A stretch of DNA of 64,000 nucleotides, taken from Burkholderiaceae bacterium. Its GTDB lineage: Bacteria; Pseudomonadota; Gammaproteobacteria; Burkholderiales; Burkholderiaceae_E. Every line of letters begins with the position of its first letter. The first letter of the stretch is position 1. This document shows, piece after piece, positions 26,025-35,691 of this stretch. The DNA lies in the NCBI GenBank assembly GCA_021166725.1, contig JAJPES010000056.1:124001-188000 (forward strand). Reading direction: 5' to 3'. The notes under the pieces were generated by a model. The model did no database searches. It saw only the letters and a list, made by a program, of their open reading frames with translations, and was not told the origin of the DNA. A program made the position numbers and the translations under genes.

Positions 26025-27056
26025 CTGGACTGGCTCGCCGTGGCCGTCGTCGTTGCCGATGCGCGCGGGCGCGTGCGCTTCCTCAACGCAGCCGCCGAGC
26101 AGCTCTTCGGGCTGTCGCGTCGCCAGGCGCTCGGCCGCAGTTTTGCCGCGCATTTCGTCGACGCACAGCCGCTCGAGCGGTTGCTCGCCGATGCAGCGCA
26201 CGGCGGTTTCGACGAGAAGACGCTCGACCTGTCGCTCGCGCGCCCGGGCAGCGAGGCGCAGGCGCTGATCGTCTCGGCGGTGGCCGGCGCCGATCCGGCC
26301 GCGCCGGTGCTGCTCGAGTTCCGCCCGCACGAGCAGCGCCAGCGCGTCGATCGCGCGGAACGGCTGATCGAGTCGACGAGCGCCTATCGCGAACTCGTGC
26401 GCCAGCTCGCGCACGAGATCGGCAACCCGCTCGGCGGCATTCGCGGCGCTGCGCAGCTGCTCGATGCCGAGCTCGACAGCGCGCGGCTGCGCGAATACAC
26501 CGGAGTCATCGTCAAGGAAGCCGACCGGCTGCAGTCGCTGGTCGACCGGCTGCTCGCGCCGCATCGCGGACGGCCGCACCGCGTGCGCGTGAACATCCAC
26601 GAGGTGTGCGAGTGGGTGCGATCGGTGGTGCTCGCCGAGTTTCCGCAGGGGCTGGAGATCCTGCGCGACTACGACGCGAGCCTGCCCGAGCTGCTCGCCG
26701 ATCGCGAGCGCCTGGTGCAGGCGCTGCTGAATCTCGTGCGCAACGCGGCGCAGGCGATGCACGGACGCGGGCGCATCGTGCTGCGTACGCGCATCGCGCG
26801 CCAGCAGACGATCGCGCGTCGACGCTGGAAGCTTGCGCTCGATCTGCACGTCGTCGACGACGGGCCGGGCGTGCCGTTCGACATTGCGGATCGCGTCTTC
26901 GATCCGCTCGTGTCCGGACGCGATGGCGGCACCGGCCTGGGACTGACGCTGGCGCAGAACCTGATCCAGCAGCACGGCGGCATCATCGAGTTCGACAGTC
27001 GACCCGGCAAGACCGATTTCCGCATCCGCTTGCCGCTGCAGGAGGACGGCTCTTGA
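26025..27056 (+). CDS. glnL: Nitrogen regulation sensor kinase NtrB (GlnL)
   Basis: Cytoplasmic kinase/phosphatase that phosphorylates NtrC in nitrogen limitation under PII control. The PAS domain is LAVAVVVADARGRVRFLNAAAEQLF. The H-box is LVRQLAHEIGNPLGG, with NLVRNAAQAM as N-box, then DDGPGVPFDIADRVFDPLVSG-type and GTGLGLTLAQNL boxes. The start is unclear. In this frame no ATG, GTG or TTG occurs between a GTG at 25374, which would bury the whole DUF4124 gene, and a GTG at 26040, inside the PAS strand. I give CTG 26025 as the left limit because LDWLAVAVVV lines up with the PAS start of relatives. The alternative is GTG 26040 (338 residues). Confidence 0.88.
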   Translation: MDWLAVAVVVADARGRVRFLNAAAEQLFGLSRRQALGRSFAAHFVDAQPLERLLADAAHGGFDEKTLDLSLARPGSEAQALIVSAVAGADPAAPVLLEFRPHEQRQRVDRAERLIESTSAYRELVRQLAHEIGNPLGGIRGAAQLLDAELDSARLREYTGVIVKEADRLQSLVDRLLAPHRGRPHRVRVNIHEVCEWVRSVVLAEFPQGLEILRDYDASLPELLADRERLVQALLNLVRNAAQAMHGRGRIVLRTRIARQQTIARRRWKLALDLHVVDDGPGVPFDIADRVFDPLVSGRDGGTGLGLTLAQNLIQQHGGIIEFDSRPGKTDFRIRLPLQEDGS

Positions 27057-28648
27057 GCGTGTGGATCGTCGACGACGACGAATCGATTCGCTGGGTACTC
27101 GAGCGCGCCTTCGAACGCGAGGGGATCGCCACGCGCTCGTTCGCCAACGCGCGCTCGTGCCTGGAGGCAGCGGTGCTCGAGGCGCCGCGCGTGCTCGTCT
27201 GCGACATCCGCATGCCCGGCGAGAGCGGCCTGCAATTGCTCGCCGCGTTTCGCCGGCGCCGGCCGGAGACGCCGGTCATCGTGATGACGGCCTATTCGGA
27301 CCTCGACAGCGCGGTGGCGGCGCTGCAGGGTGGCGCCTTCGAGTACCTGCCCAAGCCCTTCGACGTGGCGACCGCCGTTCAGCTGGTGCGCCGCGCGCTC
27401 GAGCAGCGCCGCGCCGAGCCGGGCGACGACGAAGCGGTACCGACGCAGCTCGGCCTGCTCGGCCGCGCGCCGGCGATGCAGGACGTGTTCCGCGCGATCG
27501 GCCGGCTCGCGCAATCGAGCGCCACCGTGCTGATCACCGGCGAATCGGGCACCGGCAAGGAGCTCGTCGCACGCGCGCTGCACGAGCACAGCCCGCGCGC
27601 CAAAGGCGAGTTCGTCGCGGTGAACGCCGCGGCGATCCCGGGCGAGCTGCTCGAATCGGAGCTGTTCGGTCACGAGCGCGGCTCCTTCACCGGGGCGGTG
27701 CAGGCGCGCCAGGGGCGCTTCGAGCAGGCGCGCGAGGGCACGCTCTTCCTCGACGAAATCGGCGACATGCCGCACGAGATGCAGACGCGCCTGCTGCGCG
27801 TGCTCTCCGAGGGGCAGTACTACCGCGTCGGCGGGCACCAGCCGCTGAAGGCCGAGGCGCGCGTCATCGCGGCAACGCACCAGGCGCTCGAGGAGCGGGT
27901 GCGTCAGGGATTGTTCCGCGAAGACCTGTTCCATCGGCTGAACGTGATCCGGCTGCGCCTGCCGTCGTTGCGCGAGCGCAGGGAAGACATCGAGCTGCTC
28001 GCGCGGCATTTCCTGCAGCGAAGCGCACAGGAACTGGGCGGGGCAACCAAGCAGTTGTCGCGCGCTGCGACGCTTGCACTGGTCGATTACCGATGGCCGG
28101 GCAACGTGCGCGAGCTCGAGAACCTGTGCCGCTGGCTCACGCTGATGATTCCGTCGCGCGTGATCGAACTGCGCGACCTGCCGGCGGAAATCCGGGAGCC
28201 GGCGGCGACATCCGGCGAGCCGCCGCCGGCAGCCGGGTTGTCGCGCGAACCGCTCGATGCTACCGGCGCGACGGGTGCAGTCGCCCCGATCACGGTTGCG
28301 GCATCGGCCGGGGTCGCGCCCGTCGATGTCGCTGCTGTCGCCCGGGTTGCCGCCGACGAAGCCGATGCCGCTCCGGTGTCGCCGCACTACGGACGCGTCG
28401 AGCGCGCGGCGAACTGGCAGCAGCTGCTCGCCGTCGAAGTCGCGGCACGGCTCGCGTCCACCCCGGACGCCGGCGACGAGTCGTTGTTGATGGATCGGCT
28501 CACGCGCGACTTCGAGGCGACGGTGATCGCCGCGGCGCTGCGCCATACGCGCGGTCGGCGCGTGGAAGCGGCGCAGCGCCTGGGGATCGGGCGCAACACG
28601 ATCACACGCAAGATCGGCGAATTGCATCTCGACGAACGAGGCCCGTAG
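27053..28648 (+). CDS. glnG: Nitrogen regulation response regulator NtrC (GlnG)
   Basis: Sigma-54-dependent activator. The start is TTG 27053, overlapping the ntrB stop and placed 7 nt after AGGAGG; GTG 27059 is an alternative. Of 531 residues, the receiver carries D51 (VCDIRMPG) and KP at the end of strand 5. The AAA+ domain has Walker A GESGTGKE, the sigma-54 contact loop as GSFTGA instead of GAFTGA, FLDEIGDMP and REDLFHRLNVI. A 70-residue Ala/Val/Pro-rich linker separates it from the Fis-type helix-turn-helix (AAQRLGIGRNTITRKI). NtrC sites before glnA fit autogenous control of the cluster. Confidence 0.95.
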   Translation: MSVWIVDDDESIRWVLERAFEREGIATRSFANARSCLEAAVLEAPRVLVCDIRMPGESGLQLLAAFRRRRPETPVIVMTAYSDLDSAVAALQGGAFEYLPKPFDVATAVQLVRRALEQRRAEPGDDEAVPTQLGLLGRAPAMQDVFRAIGRLAQSSATVLITGESGTGKELVARALHEHSPRAKGEFVAVNAAAIPGELLESELFGHERGSFTGAVQARQGRFEQAREGTLFLDEIGDMPHEMQTRLLRVLSEGQYYRVGGHQPLKAEARVIAATHQALEERVRQGLFREDLFHRLNVIRLRLPSLRERREDIELLARHFLQRSAQELGGATKQLSRAATLALVDYRWPGNVRELENLCRWLTLMIPSRVIELRDLPAEIREPAATSGEPPPAAGLSREPLDATGATGAVAPITVAASAGVAPVDVAAVARVAADEADAAPVSPHYGRVERAANWQQLLAVEVAARLASTPDAGDESLLMDRLTRDFEATVIAAALRHTRGRRVEAAQRLGIGRNTITRKIGELHLDERGP

Positions 28649-28680
28649 CGTAGACTTCGCGCGCGGGAGGATCGGATCGG

Positions 28681-30135
28681 ATGCCTACGGAAAGCTTCGG
28701 CGAGGCGATGCGGCGCGCGCTCGGCGCGCAATTGATCACGGTGGCCGGCGCCGTCGCGCTCTTGCTGCTCGGCTGGGTGATCGGTCTGGTGGCCGCCGCG
28801 GGCACGCGGCGCGTGCTGTCGATGGCGCAGGTGAACCGGCGCCTCGCGCCGGCATTGGGACGCGCGGTCGATCTCGAGCTGTTCGCGTCTCGACTGGTGT
28901 TCTGGTTCGTGCTGATGGTGGCGCTGGTCGCGGCCTTCAACACGCTCGACCTGCAGATGGCGTCGGCGCCGTTCGCCGCGATGGTGGGCGACATCGTCTC
29001 CTACCTGCCGCAGGTGCTCGCCGCGCTGGCGCTGGCGCTGGTCGGCTGGCTGCTCGCACTGCTCGTGCGCAACGGCCTCACCCGCCTGCTCGACAGCACG
29101 ACGATCGACGAGCGCCTGAGCGCCGAAGCCGGCATGCGCCCGATCAGCGACAGCATCGGCCATGTCGGCTACTGGGTGGTGCTGCTGCTGTTCCTGCCGA
29201 TGGTGCTCGGCGCGCTCGGCCTGCAGGGCCTGTTGATGCCGGTACAGAACCTCGTCGACCAGCTGCTCGCCTTCCTGCCGAGGTTGTTCGGCGCAGTGGT
29301 CGTGGTCGTTGTCGGCTACTACGTGGCGAAGATCGCGCGCGGCATCGTGGCGAACCTGCTGGTCGCCACGCGCGTGCAGTCGCTCGCGCGCAGCGTCGGA
29401 CTGGGCGAGGGAACCGACCTTCCGCGCCTGGTCGGCACGATCGTCTTCCTGGCGATCTTCGTGCCGACGCTCATTTCGGCGCTCGACGCACTCGAGATCG
29501 AGGCGGTTTCCGAACCGGCCACGACGATGCTCGCCGAGTTCGTCTCGGCGATCCCCGAGTTGCTCGCCGCCGCGCTCATTCTCGCCGTGACCTGGTACGT
29601 CGCGCGCTTCGTCGCCGCGCTGGTCGCCAGCGTGCTCGAGGGTGCCGGACTCGACCGGCTCGCCGCGCGTACCGGCCTGCAGCCGATGCTCGGACCGCTT
29701 CGCCTGTCGCAGCTGATCGGACGACTGCTGCTGTTCTTCGCGATGCTGCTGGCGGTGGCCGAGGCGGCGAACCGGCTGCATTTCGGCCAGGTGAGCGAAC
29801 TGGTCGGCGCGTTCATCGTGTTCGGCGGCGACGTGCTGCTCGGCATCGTGATCCTGCTGGTCGGGCTGTGGCTGGCGAACCTGCTCGGCTCGGCGGTGGC
29901 ACGCAGCCCGGCCGACGGCGCCACCTGGCTCGGCGGACTCGTGCGCGCGCTGATCATCGGACTCGTGCTGGCGATGGGCCTGCGCGCGATGGGAATCGCC
30001 GACTCGATCGTCAACCTTGCGTTCGGCCTGACGCTGGGCGCGGTGGCGGTCGCATTCGCGCTGTCGTTCGGGCTGGGCGGACGCGAAGCCGCCGGGCGCC
30101 TGCTCGAGCACTGGCTGTCGAAGTTGCGCCGCTGA
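28681..30135 (+). CDS. Conserved-TM-helix (CmpX/MscS-related) membrane protein
   Basis: 484-residue inner-membrane protein of the mechanosensitive-channel-related group built from repeated conserved TM helix units, as in CmpX-like proteins. At least ten hydrophobic helices are visible, beginning TVAGAVALLLLGWVIGLV. Repeated units share the pattern LP.(L/V)..AL.L...GWL.A, then amphipathic R/L-rich turns such as GLDRLAARTGL and VQSLARSVGLGEG. A canonical MscS beta-domain is not evident. It starts 32 nt after ntrC. Channel activity is inferred from family only. Confidence 0.8.
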   Translation: MPTESFGEAMRRALGAQLITVAGAVALLLLGWVIGLVAAAGTRRVLSMAQVNRRLAPALGRAVDLELFASRLVFWFVLMVALVAAFNTLDLQMASAPFAAMVGDIVSYLPQVLAALALALVGWLLALLVRNGLTRLLDSTTIDERLSAEAGMRPISDSIGHVGYWVVLLLFLPMVLGALGLQGLLMPVQNLVDQLLAFLPRLFGAVVVVVVGYYVAKIARGIVANLLVATRVQSLARSVGLGEGTDLPRLVGTIVFLAIFVPTLISALDALEIEAVSEPATTMLAEFVSAIPELLAAALILAVTWYVARFVAALVASVLEGAGLDRLAARTGLQPMLGPLRLSQLIGRLLLFFAMLLAVAEAANRLHFGQVSELVGAFIVFGGDVLLGIVILLVGLWLANLLGSAVARSPADGATWLGGLVRALIIGLVLAMGLRAMGIADSIVNLAFGLTLGAVAVAFALSFGLGGREAAGRLLEHWLSKLRR

Positions 30136-30175
30136 GGGCGCGCGGTGCGCCGCCGGGCGCAAGCCCGCCGCGTGA

Positions 30176-30949
30176 TCAGAAGCGGATCGGATTGGGTCCG
30201 GTGCGGAACGACGCGGGCGACAGCAGGCTGTCGATCGCGCGCGGCGCTGCATCGGCCGACGCGGTGCCCGGTCCCGCGGCTTGCGCCTCTGCCGGGGTCT
30301 CGCTGGCCGTTCGGCGAGCATCGGAGCGCATCGGCGCCACCGTTCGCGGATCGCGTCGCGCCGGCAGCATCGACGACCTGGGGTAGCCGGTGGCATCGAG
30401 CGCGCGATCCCAGCCGATCGACTCGAATCCGCTGAACTTTTCGGGCCCGATCGATACGCTCGGAAACAGCGCCTTTTCGAAGCCGAAGGCGTGGAAGGTC
30501 TTCAGGTCGGCGGCGTCGTTCACGCGCTTCTCCGTGTACGGCACGCCGCGCTGCGCCAGGTGCTCGCGGGCGAGCGCGCAGGGTTCGCAGTCGGGCGTCG
30601 TGTACAGCGTGACCGGATAGCGCGCGGCGGCCGAACGCAGCGCCCAGGGCAGCGTCGGATCGCCGATGCTGGGCGCCGCCGGTCGCGCGGCGACCGTCTG
30701 CGTACTCGTGCCGCGGCCCAGCGCTTCGGGCGACGGCTGCCGGTCGCTGTAGTGCACGTGTCCGGCCGCGTCGACCCACTTCAGCGGCGCGCGCGATGCG
30801 GGCGGGGCGGCGAACGCCACGGACTGTGCGAGCAGCGCGGCCAGCGCGAAGGCGAGGGTGCCGAACGCGAATGAAGAACGCTCGTTGCGCGAGCGTGACG
30901 AAACGGCGGCGGCGATGCCGCGGCTACGGTGACGACGAAGATCGGGCAT
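30176..30949 (-). CDS. DUF4124-glutaredoxin family exported protein
   Basis: From ATG 30949, 257 residues. A signal peptide (hydrophobic core TLAFALAALLAQSVAFA) precedes a DUF4124 segment (PLKWVDAAGHVHYSDRQP) and a glutaredoxin/thioredoxin-fold domain with the redox motif CEPC (C121, C124) in VTLYTTPDCEPCALA. The tail from about residue 205 is low-complexity. It probably acts as a periplasmic thiol-disulfide protein with unknown partners. The start lies 26 nt inside the 3' end of prlC, so it is likely coupled to it. Longer upstream reading would run through prlC and is rejected. Confidence 0.82.
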   Translation of the reverse strand: MPDLRRHRSRGIAAAVSSRSRNERSSFAFGTLAFALAALLAQSVAFAAPPASRAPLKWVDAAGHVHYSDRQPSPEALGRGTSTQTVAARPAAPSIGDPTLPWALRSAAARYPVTLYTTPDCEPCALAREHLAQRGVPYTEKRVNDAADLKTFHAFGFEKALFPSVSIGPEKFSGFESIGWDRALDATGYPRSSMLPARRDPRTVAPMRSDARRTASETPAEAQAAGPGTASADAAPRAIDSLLSPASFRTGPNPIRF

Positions 30950-33068
30950 GGGAAGACTCGGGGGCGCGGGCCTCGACCATCCCATTGTGTCGCAGCAAGG
31001 CGTCGATTTCGGGGTCACGTCCCCTGAACGAACGAAACGAGTCGATGGCCGGTCGGCTGCCGCCCACCGCGAGTATCTCTTCGAGGAAGCGGCGTCCGGT
31101 TCGCGCCACACCGGCGACCGGATCGGGCTCGTGCATCGCGTCTTCGAATGCTGCGTAGGCGTCGGCCGACAGCACCTCGGCCCACTTGTAGCTGTAGTAG
31201 CCGGCCGAATAACCGCCGGCGAAGATGTGCGAGAAGCTGTTCTGGAAGCGGTTCCAGGCGGGCGGCGCGACGACCGCGACCTCTTCGCGCACTTCGTCGA
31301 GCAGCTGCTGCACGGTCTGCGCGCCGCCGGGTTCGTATTCGCTGTGCAGTCGCATGTCGAACAGCGCGAACTCGATCTGGCGCAGCGTCGTCATTCCGCT
31401 CTGGAAGTTCTTCGCGGCGAGCATCCGCTCGAAGAGCTTCTTCGGGATCGACTCGCCGGTGTCGACGTGCGCACTCATCGACTCGACGATCTCCCATTCC
31501 CAGCAGAAGTTCTCCATGAATTGGCTGGGCAGTTCCACAGCGTCCCATTCGACGCCCGAGATGCCCGAGACGCCGAGTTCGTCGATGCGCGTGAGCAGGT
31601 GGTGCAGGCCGTGCCCGAACTCGTGGAACAGCGTGGTGACGTCGTCGTGCGTGAGCAGCGCCGGACGCGTACCGACCGGCGGCTGGAAATTGCAGGTGAG
31701 ATAGGCCACCGGCGTCTGCAGCGACGCGCCGCGACGGCGGCGCGAGCGCGCATCGTCCATCCACGCCCCGGGGCGCTTCGACTCGCGCGCGTACAGGTCG
31801 GTGTAGAACTGGCCGACCAGCGCACCGTCGCGCTCGATGCGGAAGAAGCGAACGTCGGGGTGCCACGTGGGCGCGTCGTCGGGCGCGATGCGCACCGAGA
31901 ACATCCGCTCGACGAGGCGGAACAGACCGTCGAGCACGCGCGGCAGCTGGAAGTACTGCTTGACCTCTCGATCGGAGAACGCGTAGCGCTCTTCCTTGAG
32001 CTTTTCGCTGGCCCAGGCGAGGTCCCACGATTTCAGGTCCGGCAGCGACAGGTCGCGCGCGGCGAACTCGCGCAGCGCATCGAGGTCGTTCTTCGCGAAG
32101 GGCCGCGCGCGTGCAGCCAGCTCGCGCAGGAATTTCTTCACCTCGTCGGGCGACTCGGCCATCTTCGGAACGAGCGACACCTCGCCGAAATTGCGATAGC
32201 CGAGCAGCTTCGCTTCCTCGGCACGCAGCGCGAGCAGCTCGTCGATGATCGGTTCGTTGTCGAGCGCGACGGCGCGATCGCCTTCGGGCGCGACTGCGCC
32301 TTTGGAAGCGCGCGTCGTGTACGCGCGGTACATCTCCTCGCGCAGCGCGCGGTCGTGCCCGTACTGCATCACCGGGAAATACGACGGGAACTGCAGCGTG
32401 AATTTCCAGCCTTCGATGCCGGCGCGCCGTGCCGCTTCGCGCGCCGCCTCGCGCGCATCGTCGGGCAGGCCGTCGAGTTGGGCCTCGTCGGTGACGATCT
32501 TCGCGTAGGCGTTCGTCGCATCGAGCACGTTCTCGGAGAACTTCTGCGCGAGCGCCGCCTGGCGCTGCTGCAGTTCGGCGAAGCGCTCGCGTGCCGGCGA
32601 CACGAGCTCGGCGCCGCCGAGCCGGAAATCGCGCAGCGCGTTCTCGACGATGCGCTTGCGCGGGGCGGGCAGCGTGGCGAACTGCGGCGATGCGGCATAG
32701 CGCTTGTACTTCTCGAACAGCGCCTGGTTCTGTCCCAGTTCGGTCCAGAACTCGGTGATCTTCGGCAGGTTCGCGTTGTACGCCTCGCGCAATTCCGGCG
32801 TGTCGGCGACCCCGTTCAGGTGGCCGACCATTCCCCACGCGCGACCGAGGCGCTCGGTGGCGTCGTCCAGCGGCTCGACGAACGCCTCCCACGTCAGCGG
32901 CGTATCGTCCGCGATGACGTGCCCGAGCGCCGATCGCGCCTCGGCGATCAGCCGATCGACGGCCGGCGCGACCTGCGCGGGCGAGAAGTCGGCGAAACGC
33001 GGAAGCCCGGAAAAATCGAGCAGCGCGTTCGTCGCAGCGTCGGAGCGATCGGTCTTCGTGTCAGGCAT
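30924..33068 (-). CDS. prlC: Oligopeptidase A (M3 family)
   Basis: Cytoplasmic zinc oligopeptidase that degrades short peptides, including cleaved signal peptides. The 714-residue protein has HEFGH at residues 482-486, within [13 protein letters not shown], with the third Glu ligand in the following helix ([13 protein letters not shown]). SGIS and the C-terminal [20 protein letters not shown] match the family, as does the length (E. coli PrlC 680). Its ATG 33068 overlaps the folD 3' end by 8 nt and it overlaps the glutaredoxin gene by 26 nt, giving a folD-prlC-glutaredoxin operon. Confidence 0.95.
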   Translation of the reverse strand: MPDTKTDRSDAATNALLDFSGLPRFADFSPAQVAPAVDRLIAEARSALGHVIADDTPLTWEAFVEPLDDATERLGRAWGMVGHLNGVADTPELREAYNANLPKITEFWTELGQNQALFEKYKRYAASPQFATLPAPRKRIVENALRDFRLGGAELVSPARERFAELQQRQAALAQKFSENVLDATNAYAKIVTDEAQLDGLPDDAREAAREAARRAGIEGWKFTLQFPSYFPVMQYGHDRALREEMYRAYTTRASKGAVAPEGDRAVALDNEPIIDELLALRAEEAKLLGYRNFGEVSLVPKMAESPDEVKKFLRELAARARPFAKNDLDALREFAARDLSLPDLKSWDLAWASEKLKEERYAFSDREVKQYFQLPRVLDGLFRLVERMFSVRIAPDDAPTWHPDVRFFRIERDGALVGQFYTDLYARESKRPGAWMDDARSRRRRGASLQTPVAYLTCNFQPPVGTRPALLTHDDVTTLFHEFGHGLHHLLTRIDELGVSGISGVEWDAVELPSQFMENFCWEWEIVESMSAHVDTGESIPKKLFERMLAAKNFQSGMTTLRQIEFALFDMRLHSEYEPGGAQTVQQLLDEVREEVAVVAPPAWNRFQNSFSHIFAGGYSAGYYSYKWAEVLSADAYAAFEDAMHEPDPVAGVARTGRRFLEEILAVGGSRPAIDSFRSFRGRDPEIDALLRHNGMVEARAPESSHARSSSSP

Positions 33069-33924
33069 CGTGGCTTTCCTGCTTGCGTTCGGCGGCCTCG
33101 ATCGTGTTGACGAGCAGCATCGCGCGTGTCATCGGACCGACGCCGCCGGGCACCGGCGTGATCCACGAAGCAACGCGGCTTGCGCTGTCGAAATCGACGT
33201 CGCCGCACAGCTTGCCGTTCTCGTCGCGATTCATGCCGACGTCGATGACGATCGCCCCGGGCTTGATCATGTCGCCGGTGATCATCCGTGCGCGACCAAC
33301 CGCGGCAACGAGGATGTCGGCGCGCCGCGTATGTGCGGCGAGATCGCGCGTGCGGCTATGGCAGATGGTGACAGTGGCGTCGGCCTGCAGGAGCAACAGC
33401 GCCTGTGGCTTGCCGACGATGTTGCTGCGGCCGACGACGACTGCTTCGGCGCCACGCAGTTCGGCGCCGGCCTGGCCGAGCAGACGCATCACACCGTAGG
33501 GAGTGCAGGGCCGGAAACCGGGCTGGCCGGTCATCAGCGCGCCGGCGCTGGCGACGTGGAAGCCGTCGACGTCCTTCGCCGGCGAGATCGTCTCGATGAC
33601 GGTGAACGGATCGATCTGCGGCGGCAGCGGAAGTTGCACGAGGATGCCGTCGATCGCATCGTCATCGTTGAGTTCGCGAATACGGGCGAGCAGCGCAGAT
33701 TGCTCCGTCGATGCGCTCAGGCGGTCGAGCGTGGAGCGGATGCCGGCCTCCTCGCAGTCCTTCACCTTGTTGCGCACGTAGATCGCCGAGCCGGGGTCGT
33801 CGCCGACCAGGATTACCGCGAGGCCCGGCGCGCGGCCGGCTGCAGCCAGCTTGCCCGCGCGTTGCGCCACGTCGGCGCGGATCGATTTCGCCAGGGCGGC
33901 GCCGTCGAGGATCTTTGCGCTCAT
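33061..33924 (-). CDS. folD: Bifunctional methylenetetrahydrofolate dehydrogenase/cyclohydrolase
   Basis: Interconverts methylene- and formyl-tetrahydrofolate. ATG 33924 gives 287 residues. Motifs: [14 protein letters not shown] with the catalytic Lys, QLPLPPQID, the PAKDVDGFH block, [23 protein letters not shown], and the C-terminal [25 protein letters not shown]. The frame is open further upstream, but that part runs antisense through tRNA-Ala and is not coding. No Shine-Dalgarno is evident before the ATG. Confidence 0.96.
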   Translation of the reverse strand: MSAKILDGAALAKSIRADVAQRAGKLAAAGRAPGLAVILVGDDPGSAIYVRNKVKDCEEAGIRSTLDRLSASTEQSALLARIRELNDDDAIDGILVQLPLPPQIDPFTVIETISPAKDVDGFHVASAGALMTGQPGFRPCTPYGVMRLLGQAGAELRGAEAVVVGRSNIVGKPQALLLLQADATVTICHSRTRDLAAHTRRADILVAAVGRARMITGDMIKPGAIVIDVGMNRDENGKLCGDVDFDSASRVASWITPVPGGVGPMTRAMLLVNTIEAAERKQESHDA

Positions 33925-34029
33925 GTCGGAGGAGGAACGATCGGAAGGAGAGGGGGAATCGGGGACACGAACTCGCAAGCCGCGTGCCGCCGGAGGTGCG
34001 ATCGAGTCTAGCACGCACCCCGAGCCCAC

Positions 34030-34059
34030 TTGCACCCCCTCGCGCTCGTGACATATACT
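34030..34059 (+). promoter_or_regulatory. Sigma-70-type promoter of the tRNA operon
   Basis: TTGCAC (34030-34035), 18-bp spacer, TATACT (34054-34059). Initiation would fall about 6 nt before the mature tRNA-Ala 5' end, as is usual for tRNA transcripts. Confidence 0.7.
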
Positions 34060-34071
34060 CGCTGGCTCTCT

Positions 34072-34147
<76 letters not shown>

Positions 34148-34153
34148 GACAAG

Positions 34154-34229
34154 GTCCCGTTCGTCTAGAGGCCTAGGACACGACCCTTTCACGGTCGGTA
34201 CAGGGGTTCGAATCCCCTACGGGACGCCA
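34154..34229 (+). tRNA. tRNA-Glu (UUC)
   Basis: 76 nt, 6 nt after tRNA-Ala and presumably on the same transcript. The acceptor GTCCCGT pairs with ACGGGAC, discriminator G, encoded CCA (34227-34229). The anticodon arm CGACC-CTTTCAC-GGTCG has anticodon TTC. The T-arm is AGGGGTTCGAATCCCCT. Confidence 0.96.
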
Positions 34230-34355
34230 ACTTCTATTTTCCCCTTGCGGAAGAAGCCGCTTTCGGCGAGGCCGGCTATCCGGCGCGCGCGCGAGCGTCC
34301 CGAGCGACGCGGCGCCGCATCCCGGCTGCCCTCGCGAGAAGCAGCGAGGAAGCCG

Positions 34356-34583
34356 TCAATCGAGTAGGGGGTCTCGTTCGGCGAGTTCTTCGCCGACGAC
34401 CGCGCCGCCGACCGCGCCGATCACCGGCGCAATGACGCCGCTGCTGGTCGCCGCGCCGAGCAGTGCGCCGGTGCCGGCGCCGATCAATAGTCCCTGCTGC
34501 GGGGTCGGGTCGTCGAGGTTTGCACAGCCTGTGGCCAGCAGCGCCGCTGCGGCGATGGCAATGCGAGATGCGATGGAGTACAT
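34356..34583 (-). CDS. Glycine-zipper lipoprotein (75 aa)
   Basis: Small envelope lipoprotein resembling the osmotically inducible glycine-zipper proteins (OsmB/SlyB-like). The signal is MYSIASRIAIAAAALLATGC, with Cys20 as the likely lipidation site. The mature part has the Gly/Ala zipper LLIGAGTGALLGAATSSGV and IGAVGGAVVGEELAE. Its role is unknown. It is downstream of the PRC-barrel gene on the same strand, with a gap of about 70 nt, at the left end of the envelope cluster. Confidence 0.8.
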   Translation of the reverse strand: MYSIASRIAIAAAALLATGCANLDDPTPQQGLLIGAGTGALLGAATSSGVIAPVIGAVGGAVVGEELAERDPLLD

Positions 34584-34653
34584 GCCTCGTCCCTCCTTTA
34601 CCGGTTGAAGCGACGCGCCGCAAATCCGACGCCCGCGCGGTGGTCCTTCGGCG

Positions 34654-35691
34654 CTATCTGCGGTTGGCGACGGCGGGGCGCGGGTAGTTGCGCACGAACT
34701 CTGGCTTGCTCACGAGGTCGTCGCCGTTCGCATCGAGTTCGCTCCACAGGTCGCTCACCTTGTTGCTGTCCGCAGCCTCGTTGCGGCCAAGACGGCCGTT
34801 CTGGTCGCTGTCGAGATGCTCGAAGAGCGTGCGAGGCGAGCGATTCCAGATATCGGGAAAGTCGATGAAGAACTGGCGGTCGAGATCGGCCAGTTGATCG
34901 GGTTGCAGGATGTGCGACCAGCCGCCGAACTCCAGGCCCGGCCGGGTCTTCAGGTACTCGCGTCCCAGTGGCAGGGCGTGTTGTTCCTCTGCTGCGGGTT
35001 GGAACAGCTGTATCGGCAGCGCCAGCAGCCGTTGCGGCGAGCTGAACGAGGGGTCGACCTCGAGTACCGCGAACTGCACGCGCTCGCGGTTCATGTTGAT
35101 GACCAGATCAGCGAGACGGCCGACGACATCGCCGTTGCGGCCGATTACCGTGCGGTCGATCAGCTGCCGCGCGCGAAACGACCGCTCGCCTGCGGGTAGC
35201 GGTGCTGCATCCGGCAGCGCGCGCAACTGCTCGGCATCGAGCGTGGTCACCAGGTGGGCGAGCGGGCCCTCGATGACATCGAGCGGGGCCGCCACTTCGC
35301 GCTCGCCGATCCCGAAGGTTCCGCCGACTTCCAGCACGGCGCCTCGAACATCGCCGTTGACGATGTCGACGACTACATCTCGAATGTGTGCCAGTTCGTC
35401 CCCCTGCCGGTCGTACAGGCCGTTGTCGAACAGCAGACTGGCGCGATAGGCGCGGTAGGCGGCGATGGCCGGCTCGGTATTCGTCGGCGGCGCGACCACG
35501 CGCGGAGTCTCGAACGGACCGACAGGCACATCCGGTACCGGTCCTTCGGCAGAGCCCGGCGTTCCTGTCTGCGCAGAAACGGGCGAGACCGGCAGTCCGC
35601 CCAGCAGGGCGATCGTCGTCATCGCCGCGCAGACTGCGCGTCGTCGGCGCTGCGACCTTCGTTGCGAAGCACTACCGTCGGCTGATGGCAT
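34654..35691 (-). CDS. Exported PRC-barrel protein with EF-hand-like repeats
   Basis: Unknown function. From ATG 35691, with GGAG upstream, it has 345 residues. A basic N-region (RRSQRRRR) and hydrophobic core end at VSA40, so it is exported. Two PRC-barrel domains follow: one with IRDVVVDIVNGDVRGAVLEVG, the second with IGRNGDVVGRLADLVINMNR-type core and RVQFAVLEVDPSF. The C-terminus has two EF-hand-like calcium loops, DSDQNGRLGRNE and DANGDDLVSKPE. PRC barrels bind RNA or protein partners (RimM, photosynthetic reaction centre H subunit). It is divergent from the HtrA-type protease across 214 nt. It is one of four PRC genes in this cluster. Confidence 0.82.
   Translation of the reverse strand: MPSADGSASQRRSQRRRRAVCAAMTTIALLGGLPVSPVSAQTGTPGSAEGPVPDVPVGPFETPRVVAPPTNTEPAIAAYRAYRASLLFDNGLYDRQGDELAHIRDVVVDIVNGDVRGAVLEVGGTFGIGEREVAAPLDVIEGPLAHLVTTLDAEQLRALPDAAPLPAGERSFRARQLIDRTVIGRNGDVVGRLADLVINMNRERVQFAVLEVDPSFSSPQRLLALPIQLFQPAAEEQHALPLGREYLKTRPGLEFGGWSHILQPDQLADLDRQFFIDFPDIWNRSPRTLFEHLDSDQNGRLGRNEAADSNKVSDLWSELDANGDDLVSKPEFVRNYPRPAVANRR

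Noticed and set aside
34247-34263. Terminator after tRNA-Glu (GCGG-AAGAAG-CCGC-TTT)
   Set aside because: The stem is only four base pairs with three T; too weak to call.
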